From contig QMSU01000079.1 of assembly GCA_003650975.1 (NCBI GenBank), positions 1-5,799 of the forward strand: a stretch of 5,799 nt of DNA, read 5' to 3'. The DNA is from Thermoplasmata archaeon. GTDB taxonomy: Archaea; Thermoplasmatota; E2; UBA202; JdFR-43. The number at the start of each line of letters is the position of its first letter. The stretch's first letter is position 1. This document shows positions 1 through 5,799 of the stretch, piece by piece. Made by a program: the position numbers and the translations under genes. The notes beneath the pieces were generated by a model. It did not search any database, was not told the DNA's origin, and saw nothing but the letters and a program-made list of their open reading frames with translations.

Positions 1-2
1 CA

Positions 3-713
3 AAACAACTGTTTTACGTGTGGCTCCGCTGGTACTTCAGGAGATGTTCCTGCGTCATCGCCCCCAGCAGGTACGTGGCACAGCGGATTGCCGCCCTCTG
101 CGAAAAAGAGGTGCATGTGGTGCCCACCGGCATTGAGGTGGAGGCATTTGAAGGGGGTGACGGAAAAAGGGTACGGGAGCGGTACGGCAGCAAAAAGATA
201 ATTCTCCATGTGGGAAGAATGGTGAAGGAGAAGAACATTGACCTCCTAATAGAAGCGGCACCCCACGTGCTCGAAAGGGAAGGTGCCGTGTTCATTCTCA
301 CCGGAAAGGGGCCCGCAAAGGATTATTTTGAGCAGCAGGTGAGGGAGCGGGGTCTGGACGAGTATTTTGTATTCACCGGGTTTGTGAGCGACGGGGAGCT
401 TCTGGATTACTACCGCGCTGCAGATGTCTTTGCCTTCCCCTCAACCTACGAAACACAGGGCATTGTGGCGCTGGAGGCCATGGCGGCGGGCGTGCCGGTG
501 GTGGCTGCCCGCGCCAAGGCGCTTCCCGAATTCATCAGAGATGGCGAGAACGGGTATCTGGCAAGCCCCACCGATGCGAGGGAGTTTGCCGAAAAAATCA
601 TTGCGGCGATGAACGATGAGGATGTCGGTGAAAGGGCACGGGAGTTTGTGGCACAGTACCATATCAAGAAAATGGCGGAGCGACTGGTGGAGGTGTATGA
701 AAAGTGCAGGTGA
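3..713 (+). CDS. GT4-family glycosyltransferase, C-terminal part (5' truncated by window edge)
   Basis: This is the C-terminal Rossmann half of a GT-B retaining glycosyltransferase of family GT4. The frame is open to the left edge (first full codon at base 3), so the acceptor-binding N-terminal domain lies outside the window; the GTG at 18 is internal and not a real start. Visible landmarks are the VVPTGIE segment that opens the second domain, GRMVKEKNIDLLIEA, TGKGP, and a donor-binding EX7E motif (Glu codons at 450 and 474) inside TYETQGIVALEAMAAGVPVV. The ETQG form of this motif is common in GT4 enzymes that glycosylate diacylglycerol-type lipids, but acceptor specificity cannot be read from this half. 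The reaction would be transfer from an NDP-sugar on the cytoplasmic face. Its 3' end overlaps pcc1 by 10 nt, so the two are probably co-transcribed. Family call is firm; substrate unknown. Confidence 0.92.
   Translation, partial: KQLFYVWLRWYFRRCSCVIAPSRYVAQRIAALCEKEVHVVPTGIEVEAFEGGDGKRVRERYGSKKIILHVGRMVKEKNIDLLIEAAPHVLEREGAVFILTGKGPAKDYFEQQVRERGLDEYFVFTGFVSDGELLDYYRAADVFAFPSTYETQGIVALEAMAAGVPVVAARAKALPEFIRDGENGYLASPTDAREFAEKIIAAMNDEDVGERAREFVAQYHIKKMAERLVEVYEKCR
689..695 (+). promoter_or_regulatory. Shine-Dalgarno for pcc1
   Basis: GGAGGTG lies inside the 3' end of the upstream glycosyltransferase gene, 8 nt before the GTG at 704. It supports that GTG as the start of pcc1 over the in-frame GTG at 710. 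Confidence 0.7.
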
Positions 714-955
714 CATGGGAGGTGAGGATACGGTGCGAGGATGCACATCATGCACGGGTGGTGAACGAGGCCGTGGCACGGGACAATGAGGGATATGTGG
801 AGAGCAGGGTGGAGGGAAACGTGATTGTGGCAAGGGCGGATGCCGGGAGCGTATATTCCCTCCTTCACACGCTCAACGATTTTTTATCATGCCTCTCCAT
901 GGCAATGGAAATTGTCAGCACGATGAAGGGAGATGGCAACTCCTCCACTGGATGA
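704..955 (+). CDS. pcc1: KEOPS complex subunit Pcc1
   Basis: This is a small 83-residue protein matching the Pcc1 (CTAG/Pcc1) family in length and pattern. It has an N-terminal amphipathic strand (VTWEVRIRC), a helix with a conserved Asp-Asn pair (AVARDNEG, about residues 23-30), a beta hairpin (VEGNVIVARADA), and a final long helix (VYSLLHTLNDFLSCLSMAMEIV). Pcc1 dimerises and bridges Kae1 in the archaeal KEOPS complex, which adds threonylcarbamoyl to A37 of ANN-decoding tRNAs (t6A). The GTG start is favoured by the Shine-Dalgarno at 689-695. It overlaps the preceding glycosyltransferase gene by 10 nt, suggesting translational coupling. No other KEOPS gene is visible here, which is usual because archaeal pcc1 is often separate from kae1-bud32. 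The last 10 residues form a polar Gly/Ser-rich tail. The sequence family is short and divergent, so the call rests on overall pattern. Confidence 0.82.
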   Translation: MQVTWEVRIRCEDAHHARVVNEAVARDNEGYVESRVEGNVIVARADAGSVYSLLHTLNDFLSCLSMAMEIVSTMKGDGNSSTG

Positions 956-983
956 TGAGAGGGATTTTTGCCGGTGAAAACCG

Positions 984-1016
984 TTAATTCTTTTAATGGG
1001 TGTGCTATTATAGTTA
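984..1016 (+). promoter_or_regulatory. Archaeal promoter of pyrG, probably giving a leaderless transcript
   Basis: The 60-nt gap after pcc1 contains the AT-rich segment TTAATTCTTTTAAT (984-997), a plausible box A 19-32 nt upstream of the pyrG ATG at 1016. In archaea transcription starts about 25 nt below the box A centre, which puts the start at or next to the A of the ATG. The 12 bases before the ATG hold no Shine-Dalgarno. This fits a leaderless mRNA for pyrG and the downstream co-oriented genes. Not experimentally shown. Confidence 0.55.
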
Positions 1017-2611
1017 TGCCGAAGTATATTGTGGTGACAGGCGGAGTGCTGTCCGGCCTCGGCAAGGGTATCGTCACTTCTTCCATCGGTCTTTTGCTCA
1101 AAAGCAGGGGATATTCCATCACCGCCATAAAGATAGACCCGTACCTCAACTGCGATGCGGGTACCATGAACCCCTTTCAGCATGGCGAGGTTTTTGTACT
1201 CGAGGATGGCGGGGAGGTGGACCTCGACCTCGGCAATTACGAGCGATTTCTGGATATCAATCTGAGTCGCGACAACAACATCACCACCGGCAAGGCATAC
1301 CGCAGCGTCATAGAACGGGAGCGGCGGGGTGACTACCTGGGAAAGACCGTGCAGATTGTGCCCCATGTGACCGACGAGATAAAGGGATGGATACGGGAGG
1401 TGGCGGTGAAGAGCGGTGTGGATATCTGCGTCGTGGAGATAGGAGGGACCGTGGGCGACATAGAATCCATGCCCTTCCTTGAGGCGGTGAGACAGCTCCG
1501 GCTCGAGGAGGGAAAGGAAAATGTGCTGTTCATCCACACCACACTTGTTCCCATCATGAAGGTGGTGGGGGAGCAGAAAACAAAACCCACGCAGCACAGC
1601 GTGAAGGAATTGAGGGCCATCGGTATCTCCCCCGATATCATCGTTGCCCGCTCGCCCCGGCCACTCAATGAGGAGGTGAAGGGAAAGATTTCACTCTTCT
1701 GTAATGTGCCGGTGCACGCGGTGTTTTCCTCCCCTGACGTGGAATGCATATACGAGGTTCCTCTCGTGCTGGAGAAGCAGGACATCACACGATGCATTCT
1801 GAACAACCTTGCACTCCCCTACAGCGAGGGGAATCTTGAGGAATGGGTGCGTTTCGTCGAAAAAACAAAAAACGGCACAAAGCCACTCAATATCGCAATG
1901 GTGGGAAAATATACCAGTCTCGGAGATTCCTACATCAGCATACTCGAGGCCTTCCGGCATGCGGCGGCAGAGCTTGATGCGAAGGTGAAAGTGACATGGA
2001 TAGAGGCGGAGAATCTGAAGGGCGAGGAGGAGTTCAGAACCACAGATGCCATTCTTGTTCCTGGAGGGTTCGGCGAACGGGGGGCGGAGGGAAAGATACG
2101 GGCCATCGAATATGCGAGAGATAACGGCATACCCTTCCTCGGCATATGCTTTGGTTTCCAGCTTGCGGTGGTGGAATACGGAAGGCACGTGCTGGGACTG
2201 GACTGCAACACCACAGAGGTTGATGAGCACACCCCCCATCCGATAGTCACCATACTTCCGGAGCAGCGGGAAATTGAACAGATGGGCGGGACCATGCGCC
2301 TGGGAGCCGAGCCCGTGGTAGTGAAGAAGGGCACCACGGCATACGGGCTGTATAAGAAGGAAAAAATACTGGAGCGGCACCGCCACAGGTATGAGGTGAA
2401 TCCGGAGTATATTGACAAACTTGAGGGAGCGGGGCTGGTGTTTTCCGGCATTGCCGAGGATAAAATACGGATGGAAATTCTTGAGCTTCCGGGGCATCCC
2501 TACTTTGTGGCCTCGCAGTTCCATCCGGAGTTTAAATCACATCCACTCAAACCGGCGCCTCTTTTCTACGGCTTCATAAAGGCTGCCGTTGAGAAAAAAT
2601 ACGGGCAGTGA
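1016..2611 (+). CDS. pyrG: CTP synthase (glutamine-hydrolysing)
   Basis: CTP synthase, 531 residues, a normal archaeal length, complete. It makes CTP from UTP, ATP and glutamine, the last step of de novo pyrimidine nucleotide synthesis, in the cytoplasm. The N-terminal amidoligase domain starts [10 protein letters not shown] and carries the P-loop [10 protein letters not shown] (residues 9-18), KIDPYLN (39-45), the Mg-binding region around Asp69/Asp71, and [11 protein letters not shown] with Glu141 (141-151). The C-terminal class I glutamine amidotransferase domain has the oxyanion segment PGGFGERG, nucleophile Cys378 in GICFGFQ, and His503/Glu505 in FHPEF, so both active sites are intact. 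The ATG at 1016 is chosen because it gives the family's standard N-terminus; an in-frame TTG at 968 would add an unconserved 16-residue leader. There is no Shine-Dalgarno, matching a leaderless promoter. The next gene begins one base after its stop, so pyrG probably heads an operon. Confidence 0.98.
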   Translation: MPKYIVVTGGVLSGLGKGIVTSSIGLLLKSRGYSITAIKIDPYLNCDAGTMNPFQHGEVFVLEDGGEVDLDLGNYERFLDINLSRDNNITTGKAYRSVIERERRGDYLGKTVQIVPHVTDEIKGWIREVAVKSGVDICVVEIGGTVGDIESMPFLEAVRQLRLEEGKENVLFIHTTLVPIMKVVGEQKTKPTQHSVKELRAIGISPDIIVARSPRPLNEEVKGKISLFCNVPVHAVFSSPDVECIYEVPLVLEKQDITRCILNNLALPYSEGNLEEWVRFVEKTKNGTKPLNIAMVGKYTSLGDSYISILEAFRHAAAELDAKVKVTWIEAENLKGEEEFRTTDAILVPGGFGERGAEGKIRAIEYARDNGIPFLGICFGFQLAVVEYGRHVLGLDCNTTEVDEHTPHPIVTILPEQREIEQMGGTMRLGAEPVVVKKGTTAYGLYKKEKILERHRHRYEVNPEYIDKLEGAGLVFSGIAEDKIRMEILELPGHPYFVASQFHPEFKSHPLKPAPLFYGFIKAAVEKKYGQ

Positions 2612-2612
2612 C

Positions 2613-3263
2613 ATGACATATAAACTCGTGCTGTTTGATATGGACGGCACACTCCTCAACGGGAGAACCGTCTTTGTGATAGCCAGGGAAAGGGGATTTG
2701 AGGGGGAGCTTCAGGACATAATGAACAGCGATATGAAACCGTATGAAAAAACCGAGAGAATAGCCATGCTGCTTGCGGGAATGACCGTGGAGGATTTCAT
2801 GTCAATATTCAGAACGATTCCATTTAACAGGAATGCCGAATACGTGGTTGGAGAATTGAAAAGGAGGGGTGTGAAGACAGCGCTTGCCACCGACAGTTAT
2901 CATCTTGCTGCCTTTGATGTGCAGCGACGACTGGGGATTGACCATGCCTTTGCCAATGAAATTGTGGTGCATGAAAACCGTTTTACCGGCGAGGTGCGAA
3001 TGCACAATAAACATCCGGTGAAAGAAGGCGATGAATGCAGGATGCATTCCATCTGCAAAAGGGATGTATTGCTTCATCTGTGCAAAAAATTGGATATACC
3101 GCCGGAGCGCACAATCGCTGTGGGAGACGGTGAGGTTGACATATTCATGCTGGAGGCAGCGGGCCTCGGCATTGCATTCAATGCACCCGAAACAGTCAGA
3201 AAACATGCCGATATAGCCGCCAGCGATTTAATCGAAATATTAAAATACGCTCGTGAGGTGTGA
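2613..3263 (+). CDS. SerB-like HAD phosphatase, possibly acting on glucosyl-3-phosphoglycerate
   Basis: HAD superfamily phosphatase, 216 residues, full length. Motif I is DMDGT (nucleophile Asp9, acid Asp11). A helical C1 cap follows (about 17-70), with Arg49 at the position of the phosphoserine phosphatase carboxylate-binding Arg. Motif II is ATDSYH (Thr93), motif III is Lys149, and motif IV is VGDGEVD (Asp172, Asp176). DHAFANEIVV and the C-terminal half follow archaeal phosphoserine phosphatase closely. Two points differ: Arg18 sits where that enzyme has the Glu binding the serine ammonium, and motif II reads Thr-Asp-Ser instead of Ser-Gly-Gly. This argues for a substrate other than phosphoserine. 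Because the next gene encodes a glucosyl-3-phosphoglycerate synthase-like enzyme, dephosphorylation of that product is the best guess; phosphoserine phosphatase is the alternative. The ATG at 2613, one base after the pyrG stop, is preferred to the TTG at 2589 inside pyrG. No strong Shine-Dalgarno, so translation is probably coupled to pyrG. Confidence 0.9.
   Translation: MTYKLVLFDMDGTLLNGRTVFVIARERGFEGELQDIMNSDMKPYEKTERIAMLLAGMTVEDFMSIFRTIPFNRNAEYVVGELKRRGVKTALATDSYHLAAFDVQRRLGIDHAFANEIVVHENRFTGEVRMHNKHPVKEGDECRMHSICKRDVLLHLCKKLDIPPERTIAVGDGEVDIFMLEAAGLGIAFNAPETVRKHADIAASDLIEILKYAREV
3255..3260 (+). promoter_or_regulatory. Shine-Dalgarno deciding the start of the GT81 gene
   Basis: GAGGTG lies 7 nt before the ATG at 3268 and within the last codons of the phosphatase gene. 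It favours that ATG over the in-frame GTG at 3253, which would overlap the ribosome site itself. Confidence 0.7.
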
Positions 3264-3267
3264 ACCC

Positions 3268-4467
3268 ATGGATATCAGGCAGGAGGAAGTGACGACGCTG
3301 CACGAGATATGTGCAAACAAGGAAAAACTCATCAGTAGCATACGGGATGTATCGGTGGAACGACCCGTTTCCATCATCATGCCCATGTTATACCGGGAGC
3401 TTGAAAACAAGTCCATTGACGGCATCGTGAAGGGGTTGAACAAATGCGATTACGTGCGGGACATCATAATTCCTCTCTCCGCCCAGAGTGAAAAGGAGTT
3501 TTCGCATGTCAAACGATTTTTTTCAAAGCTTCAGAAAAAGCCCCTGATAATATGGTGCAACGGTCCGCATGTGACGAGACTGCTTGAAGAACTGAAACAG
3601 GACGGCATAAACGTGGTGGACTATGAGGGAAAGGGAAGGGATGTGTGGCTTGCCTTTGGCATCGCCAGCCTCCGCTCATATGCCATTGCACTGCACGATG
3701 CCGATATCCAGACATACAGTGAGATGATTCCTGCAAAACTGCTCTTCCCCATTCTCGAACCGGAGCTTGATTTTAAGTTCAGCAAGGGATACTATGCCCG
3801 GGTGAATCTGGAGAAAAACATCATCTACGGAAGGGTCTTTCGCCTCTTCGTGCATCCACTTTTGAAGGCATTTGTGGACGAACTCGGATACGAACCGAAT
3901 TTTCTGAGTTTTCTACGGGCCTTCAGATATCCCCTCTCCGGAGAGTTTGCCATGACAGTGGATGTTGCCATCGATGTGGATGTGCCCGGTGACTGGGGCA
4001 TTGAAATCGGTGTGCTTGCGGAGATATACCGGAACGTGGCCTGGAAGCGAATATGCCAGATTGATCTGGGATTTTATGAGCATAAGCACCAGAAAATGGG
4101 CGGCAGGAAGACGGGCCTCGTGAGGATGGCGAGGGACATTTTCCAGACGCTTCTTAAGGTATTGACAGAGGAGGATCACATACAGTTCTCCGAGCCATTC
4201 CTGACATCCCTGCAGGTGGTGTACCAGAGGGTGGCGCGGGACTGCATACGTCAGTATCATGCGGATGCGGTATTCAATGGTCTCAACTACGATAGGCATC
4301 TGGAGGAAACCATTGTGGAGCGGTTCAGCAGGCACATGCTGGAGAGCGGGAGGGTGTATCTCCAGAAACCCACGGGTACTCGCATCCCCGACTGGCTCAG
4401 GACAATATCGGCCCGCCGGAAAATGAGAGAGGAGTTATTCGAAATCGTGCTCGAAGAAAATGAGTGA
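3268..4467 (+). CDS. gpgS: Glucosyl-3-phosphoglycerate synthase-like glycosyltransferase (GT81)
   Basis: GT-A retaining glycosyltransferase of the GT81 type, 399 residues. Characterised members transfer glucose from UDP- or GDP-glucose to 3-phosphoglycerate, the first step to glucosylglycerate. The domain starts with PVSIIMPML (33-41). GKGRDVW (121-127) holds the donor-phosphate Lys122. The metal-binding DAD is at 144-146 (LHDADI). GRV at 188-190 places Arg189 where mycobacterial GpgS has its 3-phosphoglycerate-binding Arg. PLSGEFAM (222-229) and DWGIEIG (242-248) follow, then QIDLGFYEHKH with the probable metal ligand His272. The final 120 or so residues are helical. It is longer than the mycobacterial enzyme (about 320 residues) but near the archaeal length of about 400. 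The usual DSGS loop is replaced by PLSAQS, keeping one Ser. It stands 4 nt after the phosphatase gene and overlaps the next glycosyltransferase by 8 nt, consistent with one pathway. Donor sugar and acceptor are inferred. Confidence 0.82.
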   Translation: MDIRQEEVTTLHEICANKEKLISSIRDVSVERPVSIIMPMLYRELENKSIDGIVKGLNKCDYVRDIIIPLSAQSEKEFSHVKRFFSKLQKKPLIIWCNGPHVTRLLEELKQDGINVVDYEGKGRDVWLAFGIASLRSYAIALHDADIQTYSEMIPAKLLFPILEPELDFKFSKGYYARVNLEKNIIYGRVFRLFVHPLLKAFVDELGYEPNFLSFLRAFRYPLSGEFAMTVDVAIDVDVPGDWGIEIGVLAEIYRNVAWKRICQIDLGFYEHKHQKMGGRKTGLVRMARDIFQTLLKVLTEEDHIQFSEPFLTSLQVVYQRVARDCIRQYHADAVFNGLNYDRHLEETIVERFSRHMLESGRVYLQKPTGTRIPDWLRTISARRKMREELFEIVLEENE

Positions 4468-5671
4468 TACCATGCTCCCTCCCGGATTGCAAACGGATGC
4501 CACAGGCGATATCGACGTGATGGTGGGCATACTGTGCAAAAACGTGGGTAACACGGTACTGCACGTGCTCAACATGGTGAACGAGGGGCTGCACAAACAT
4601 TTTTCCGACTACCGCAAGATGATCGTGGTGAGTGATGGGTTTTCATCTGACAGGACCGTTGAGCTGGCAACTCTCTTTCAGCCATACAACGGCATTAAAA
4701 AAGTGGTAACAGAGGATATTGTGAAGGGAGGAAAGGGGGCCGGCATAAAAACCATCTTCGAAATAGCACATGCTGTGAACGCAAAGGCTGTCGTTCTGGT
4801 GGACGGTGACCTGCTCAGCATCCGACCCGAATGGATATATGAGTTTGCCTCGCCCATTCTCTACGGGAGAGCCGATCTGGTTGTTCCTTATTATATCAGG
4901 GATAAATACGATGGCGTGATAACCAATAACCTGATTTACCCGTTCACCCGCGCGCTTTACGGCCTTGATATCCGTCAGCCCATCGCAGGGGAATACGGCC
5001 TGTCCAGAGAGCTCTATGAAACGCTTCGAAAGCATCCGCTCTTTCCACTCGACTTCGGCATAGACATATTTATCGTGACCACTGCGGCCGCACATGAAAT
5101 GGAGATAAGGGAGGGACTATTTTATCTGAAAATCCATGAGTCAACAACCCGCTACTTTGAACCAGAGGCACTTCTCATTCCCATGTTCCGACAGGTCACG
5201 GGAACCATGTTCGAACTGGCCCGCCACTATGAGGACATCTGGCGGGGCCGTGAAAACGGGAGAAATATTGCCCCCCGGGAATGCTTCTGCAAGGAGCCCG
5301 CCCCGGTGGGTGTCGCTCTCGAAGAAATCACCGCTCGATTCAGAGAGGGTTACCGGGCTTCGGAACAACTAATCAAAAAAATTGTTTCGAGTGAATCCGC
5401 AAAGAAACTCGCACGGGTGGTGGCGGACGGATGCGAGTTTGACAGCGAGCTATGGGCAAAAACGGTGTACGAATTTGCAGCCCATTACAAGAGAACCACA
5501 CCGCAAGAAAAACACACCGTACTCGATGCGCTCAAAACGCTCTGGCTGGGGCGATTCAGGGGCTATGTGCTGGAAACGGCCGATATGAACATTAACAATG
5601 CGGAGAGAGTCATACAGGAACAGGCAAGGGTGTTCGAGAAACAGCGGGAGTATCTTCTCTCCATTTATTAG
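4460..5671 (+). CDS. Mannosylglycerate synthase-like glycosyltransferase (GT78-like)
   Basis: GT-A glycosyltransferase of 403 residues, resembling Rhodothermus mannosylglycerate synthase (GT78, 397 residues) over its length. Landmarks are VGILCKN (22-28), VVSDGFSSDRT, KGGKGAG with Lys92, metal-binding DGD (115-117), QPIAGEY (173-179), DFGID (198-202) and His226 in LKIHES. The stretch with Arg147, Asp151 and Thr155 aligns without gaps, from memory, with Arg131, Asp135 and Thr139 that bind glycerate or lactate in the Rhodothermus enzyme. LWLGRFRGYV near the C-terminus matches that enzyme's helical tail. It would transfer a hexose, probably mannose from GDP-mannose, to glycerate or a glycosylglycerate. 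With a GT81 enzyme and phosphatase just upstream, mannosylation of glucosylglycerate is plausible. The ATG at 4460 overlaps the GT81 gene by 8 nt with only a weak purine-rich site, indicating translational coupling; the ATG at 4472 is an alternative. Family similarity is good; exact product uncertain. Confidence 0.78.
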   Translation: MSDTMLPPGLQTDATGDIDVMVGILCKNVGNTVLHVLNMVNEGLHKHFSDYRKMIVVSDGFSSDRTVELATLFQPYNGIKKVVTEDIVKGGKGAGIKTIFEIAHAVNAKAVVLVDGDLLSIRPEWIYEFASPILYGRADLVVPYYIRDKYDGVITNNLIYPFTRALYGLDIRQPIAGEYGLSRELYETLRKHPLFPLDFGIDIFIVTTAAAHEMEIREGLFYLKIHESTTRYFEPEALLIPMFRQVTGTMFELARHYEDIWRGRENGRNIAPRECFCKEPAPVGVALEEITARFREGYRASEQLIKKIVSSESAKKLARVVADGCEFDSELWAKTVYEFAAHYKRTTPQEKHTVLDALKTLWLGRFRGYVLETADMNINNAERVIQEQARVFEKQREYLLSIY

Positions 5672-5676
5672 AGAAG
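5654..5676. repeat. 7-bp hairpin over the GT78-like stop codon, abutting the tRNA 3' end
   Basis: CTTCTCT (5654-5660) and AGAGAAG (5670-5676) form a perfect inverted repeat around a 9-nt loop. The right arm includes the last bases of the TAG stop (5669-5671) and ends exactly one base before the tRNA discriminator. On the + strand it could mark the operon's 3' end; on the - strand it would be a trailer hairpin directly after the mature tRNA. There is no T-run on either side, so it is not a classical terminator. It may be chance. Confidence 0.45.
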
Positions 5677-5750
5677 CGGGCTCGAGGGGATTCGAACCCC
5701 TGGCCAACTGGTTAAGAGCCAGTTGCTCTACCTAGCTGAGCTACGAGCCC
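5677..5750 (-). tRNA. tRNA-Lys(CTT): tRNA-Lys (CTT)
   Basis: Read on the minus strand the sequence folds into a complete cloverleaf of 73 nt plus discriminator G. The acceptor stem is GGGCTCG/CGAGCCC, with TA at positions 8-9. The D stem is GCTC/GAGC with a 9-nt loop containing GG. The anticodon stem is ACTGG/CCAGT with loop CTCTTAA, giving anticodon CTT (genomic 5714-5716) for Lys AAG codons. The variable loop has 5 nt and the T arm is AGGGG-TTCGAAT-CCCCT. There is no intron and CCA is not encoded, as is common in archaea. U36-A37 in the loop makes it a normal substrate for t6A modification by KEOPS, the complex that includes the Pcc1 encoded earlier in this window. It is convergent with the GT78-like gene, with only 5 nt between the stop codon and the tRNA 3' end. 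Confidence 0.97.
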
Positions 5751-5770
5751 CATGCCAAAAAGGGTACGCC

Positions 5771-5780
5771 ATATAAAAAT
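5771..5780 (-). promoter_or_regulatory. Box A (TATA box) of the tRNA-Lys gene
   Basis: On the minus strand this reads ATTTTTATAT, close to the archaeal box A consensus. Its centre lies about 25 nt upstream of the tRNA 5' end at 5750, so transcription would begin at or within a few bases of the mature 5' end. Confidence 0.75.
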
Positions 5781-5799
5781 TATTCTCAAACAGGGTCTG

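Noticed and set aside
972..983. Small stem CGGT-GAAA-ACCG after pcc1
   Set aside because: The stem has only 4 bp. It lies upstream of the predicted pyrG start and lacks a following T-run; the T5 run at 964-968 precedes it. Chance is likely.
968..1015. TTG-initiated 16-residue N-terminal extension of CTP synthase
   Set aside because: The family N-terminus matches the ATG at 1016 exactly, the extra residues look like translated promoter DNA, and no Shine-Dalgarno precedes the TTG.
887..1597. Long minus-strand open frame of 236 codons opposite pyrG
   Set aside because: It lies fully antisense to a clear CTP synthase gene, has a His- and Leu-rich composition typical of shadow frames, and shows no recognisable motif.
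1691..2524. Minus-strand open frame of 277 codons opposite pyrG
   Set aside because: It is also antisense to conserved pyrG coding sequence, with no domain pattern and no promoter or ribosome site.
2589..2612. TTG start for the HAD phosphatase inside pyrG
   Set aside because: The ATG at 2613 puts the DMDGT motif at the usual distance from the N-terminus; the eight extra residues are just the pyrG end read in another frame.
2613..3263. Plain phosphoserine phosphatase (serB) call
   Set aside because: Overall similarity is strong, but the amino-group-binding Glu is replaced by Arg and motif II is altered, so the specific function is not asserted.
5661..5799. Integration site at the 3' end of the tRNA
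   Set aside because: No integrase gene or repeated copy of the tRNA 3' end is visible in the window.

Overview
The window looks archaeal, most likely euryarchaeal. The signs are a small Pcc1-type KEOPS subunit, a CTP synthase whose ATG has no Shine-Dalgarno but sits below an AT-rich box A, a tRNA without an encoded CCA, and a textbook box A about 25 nt upstream of that tRNA. GTG starts and tight gene overlaps also fit. Placement in Thermoplasmatota or a relative is only a guess. No mobile elements, CRISPR arrays or broken genes were seen.

Layout: five complete protein genes and one truncated one all lie on the + strand, packed end to end. A minus-strand tRNA-Lys closes the window. From the left: (1) the C-terminal part of a GT4 glycosyltransferase, running in from outside the window; (2) pcc1, overlapping it by 10 nt; (3) a roughly 60-nt gap carrying the promoter of the next group; (4) pyrG (CTP synthase), apparently leaderless; (5) a SerB-like HAD phosphatase starting one base after pyrG; (6) a GT81 glucosyl-3-phosphoglycerate synthase-like enzyme; (7) a GT78 mannosylglycerate synthase-like enzyme overlapping it by 8 nt; (8) a 7-bp hairpin across the last stop codon, directly against the 3' end of tRNA-Lys(CTT) on the opposite strand.

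The most interesting part is the trio of genes 5-7. GT81 enzymes join glucose to 3-phosphoglycerate, a HAD phosphatase removes the phosphate to give glucosylglycerate, and GT78 enzymes transfer mannose to a glycerate-type acceptor. Residues that bind 3-phosphoglycerate or glycerate in the characterised enzymes can be located in both glycosyltransferases. The HAD protein has Arg where phosphoserine phosphatase has the Glu that holds the serine amino group. Together they look like a self-contained pathway for glucosylglycerate, and perhaps mannosylglucosylglycerate or mannosylglycerate. Such molecules serve as compatible solutes or glycolipid and polysaccharide precursors. The pathway appears co-transcribed with pyrG. 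Products and sugar donors are inferred, not shown.
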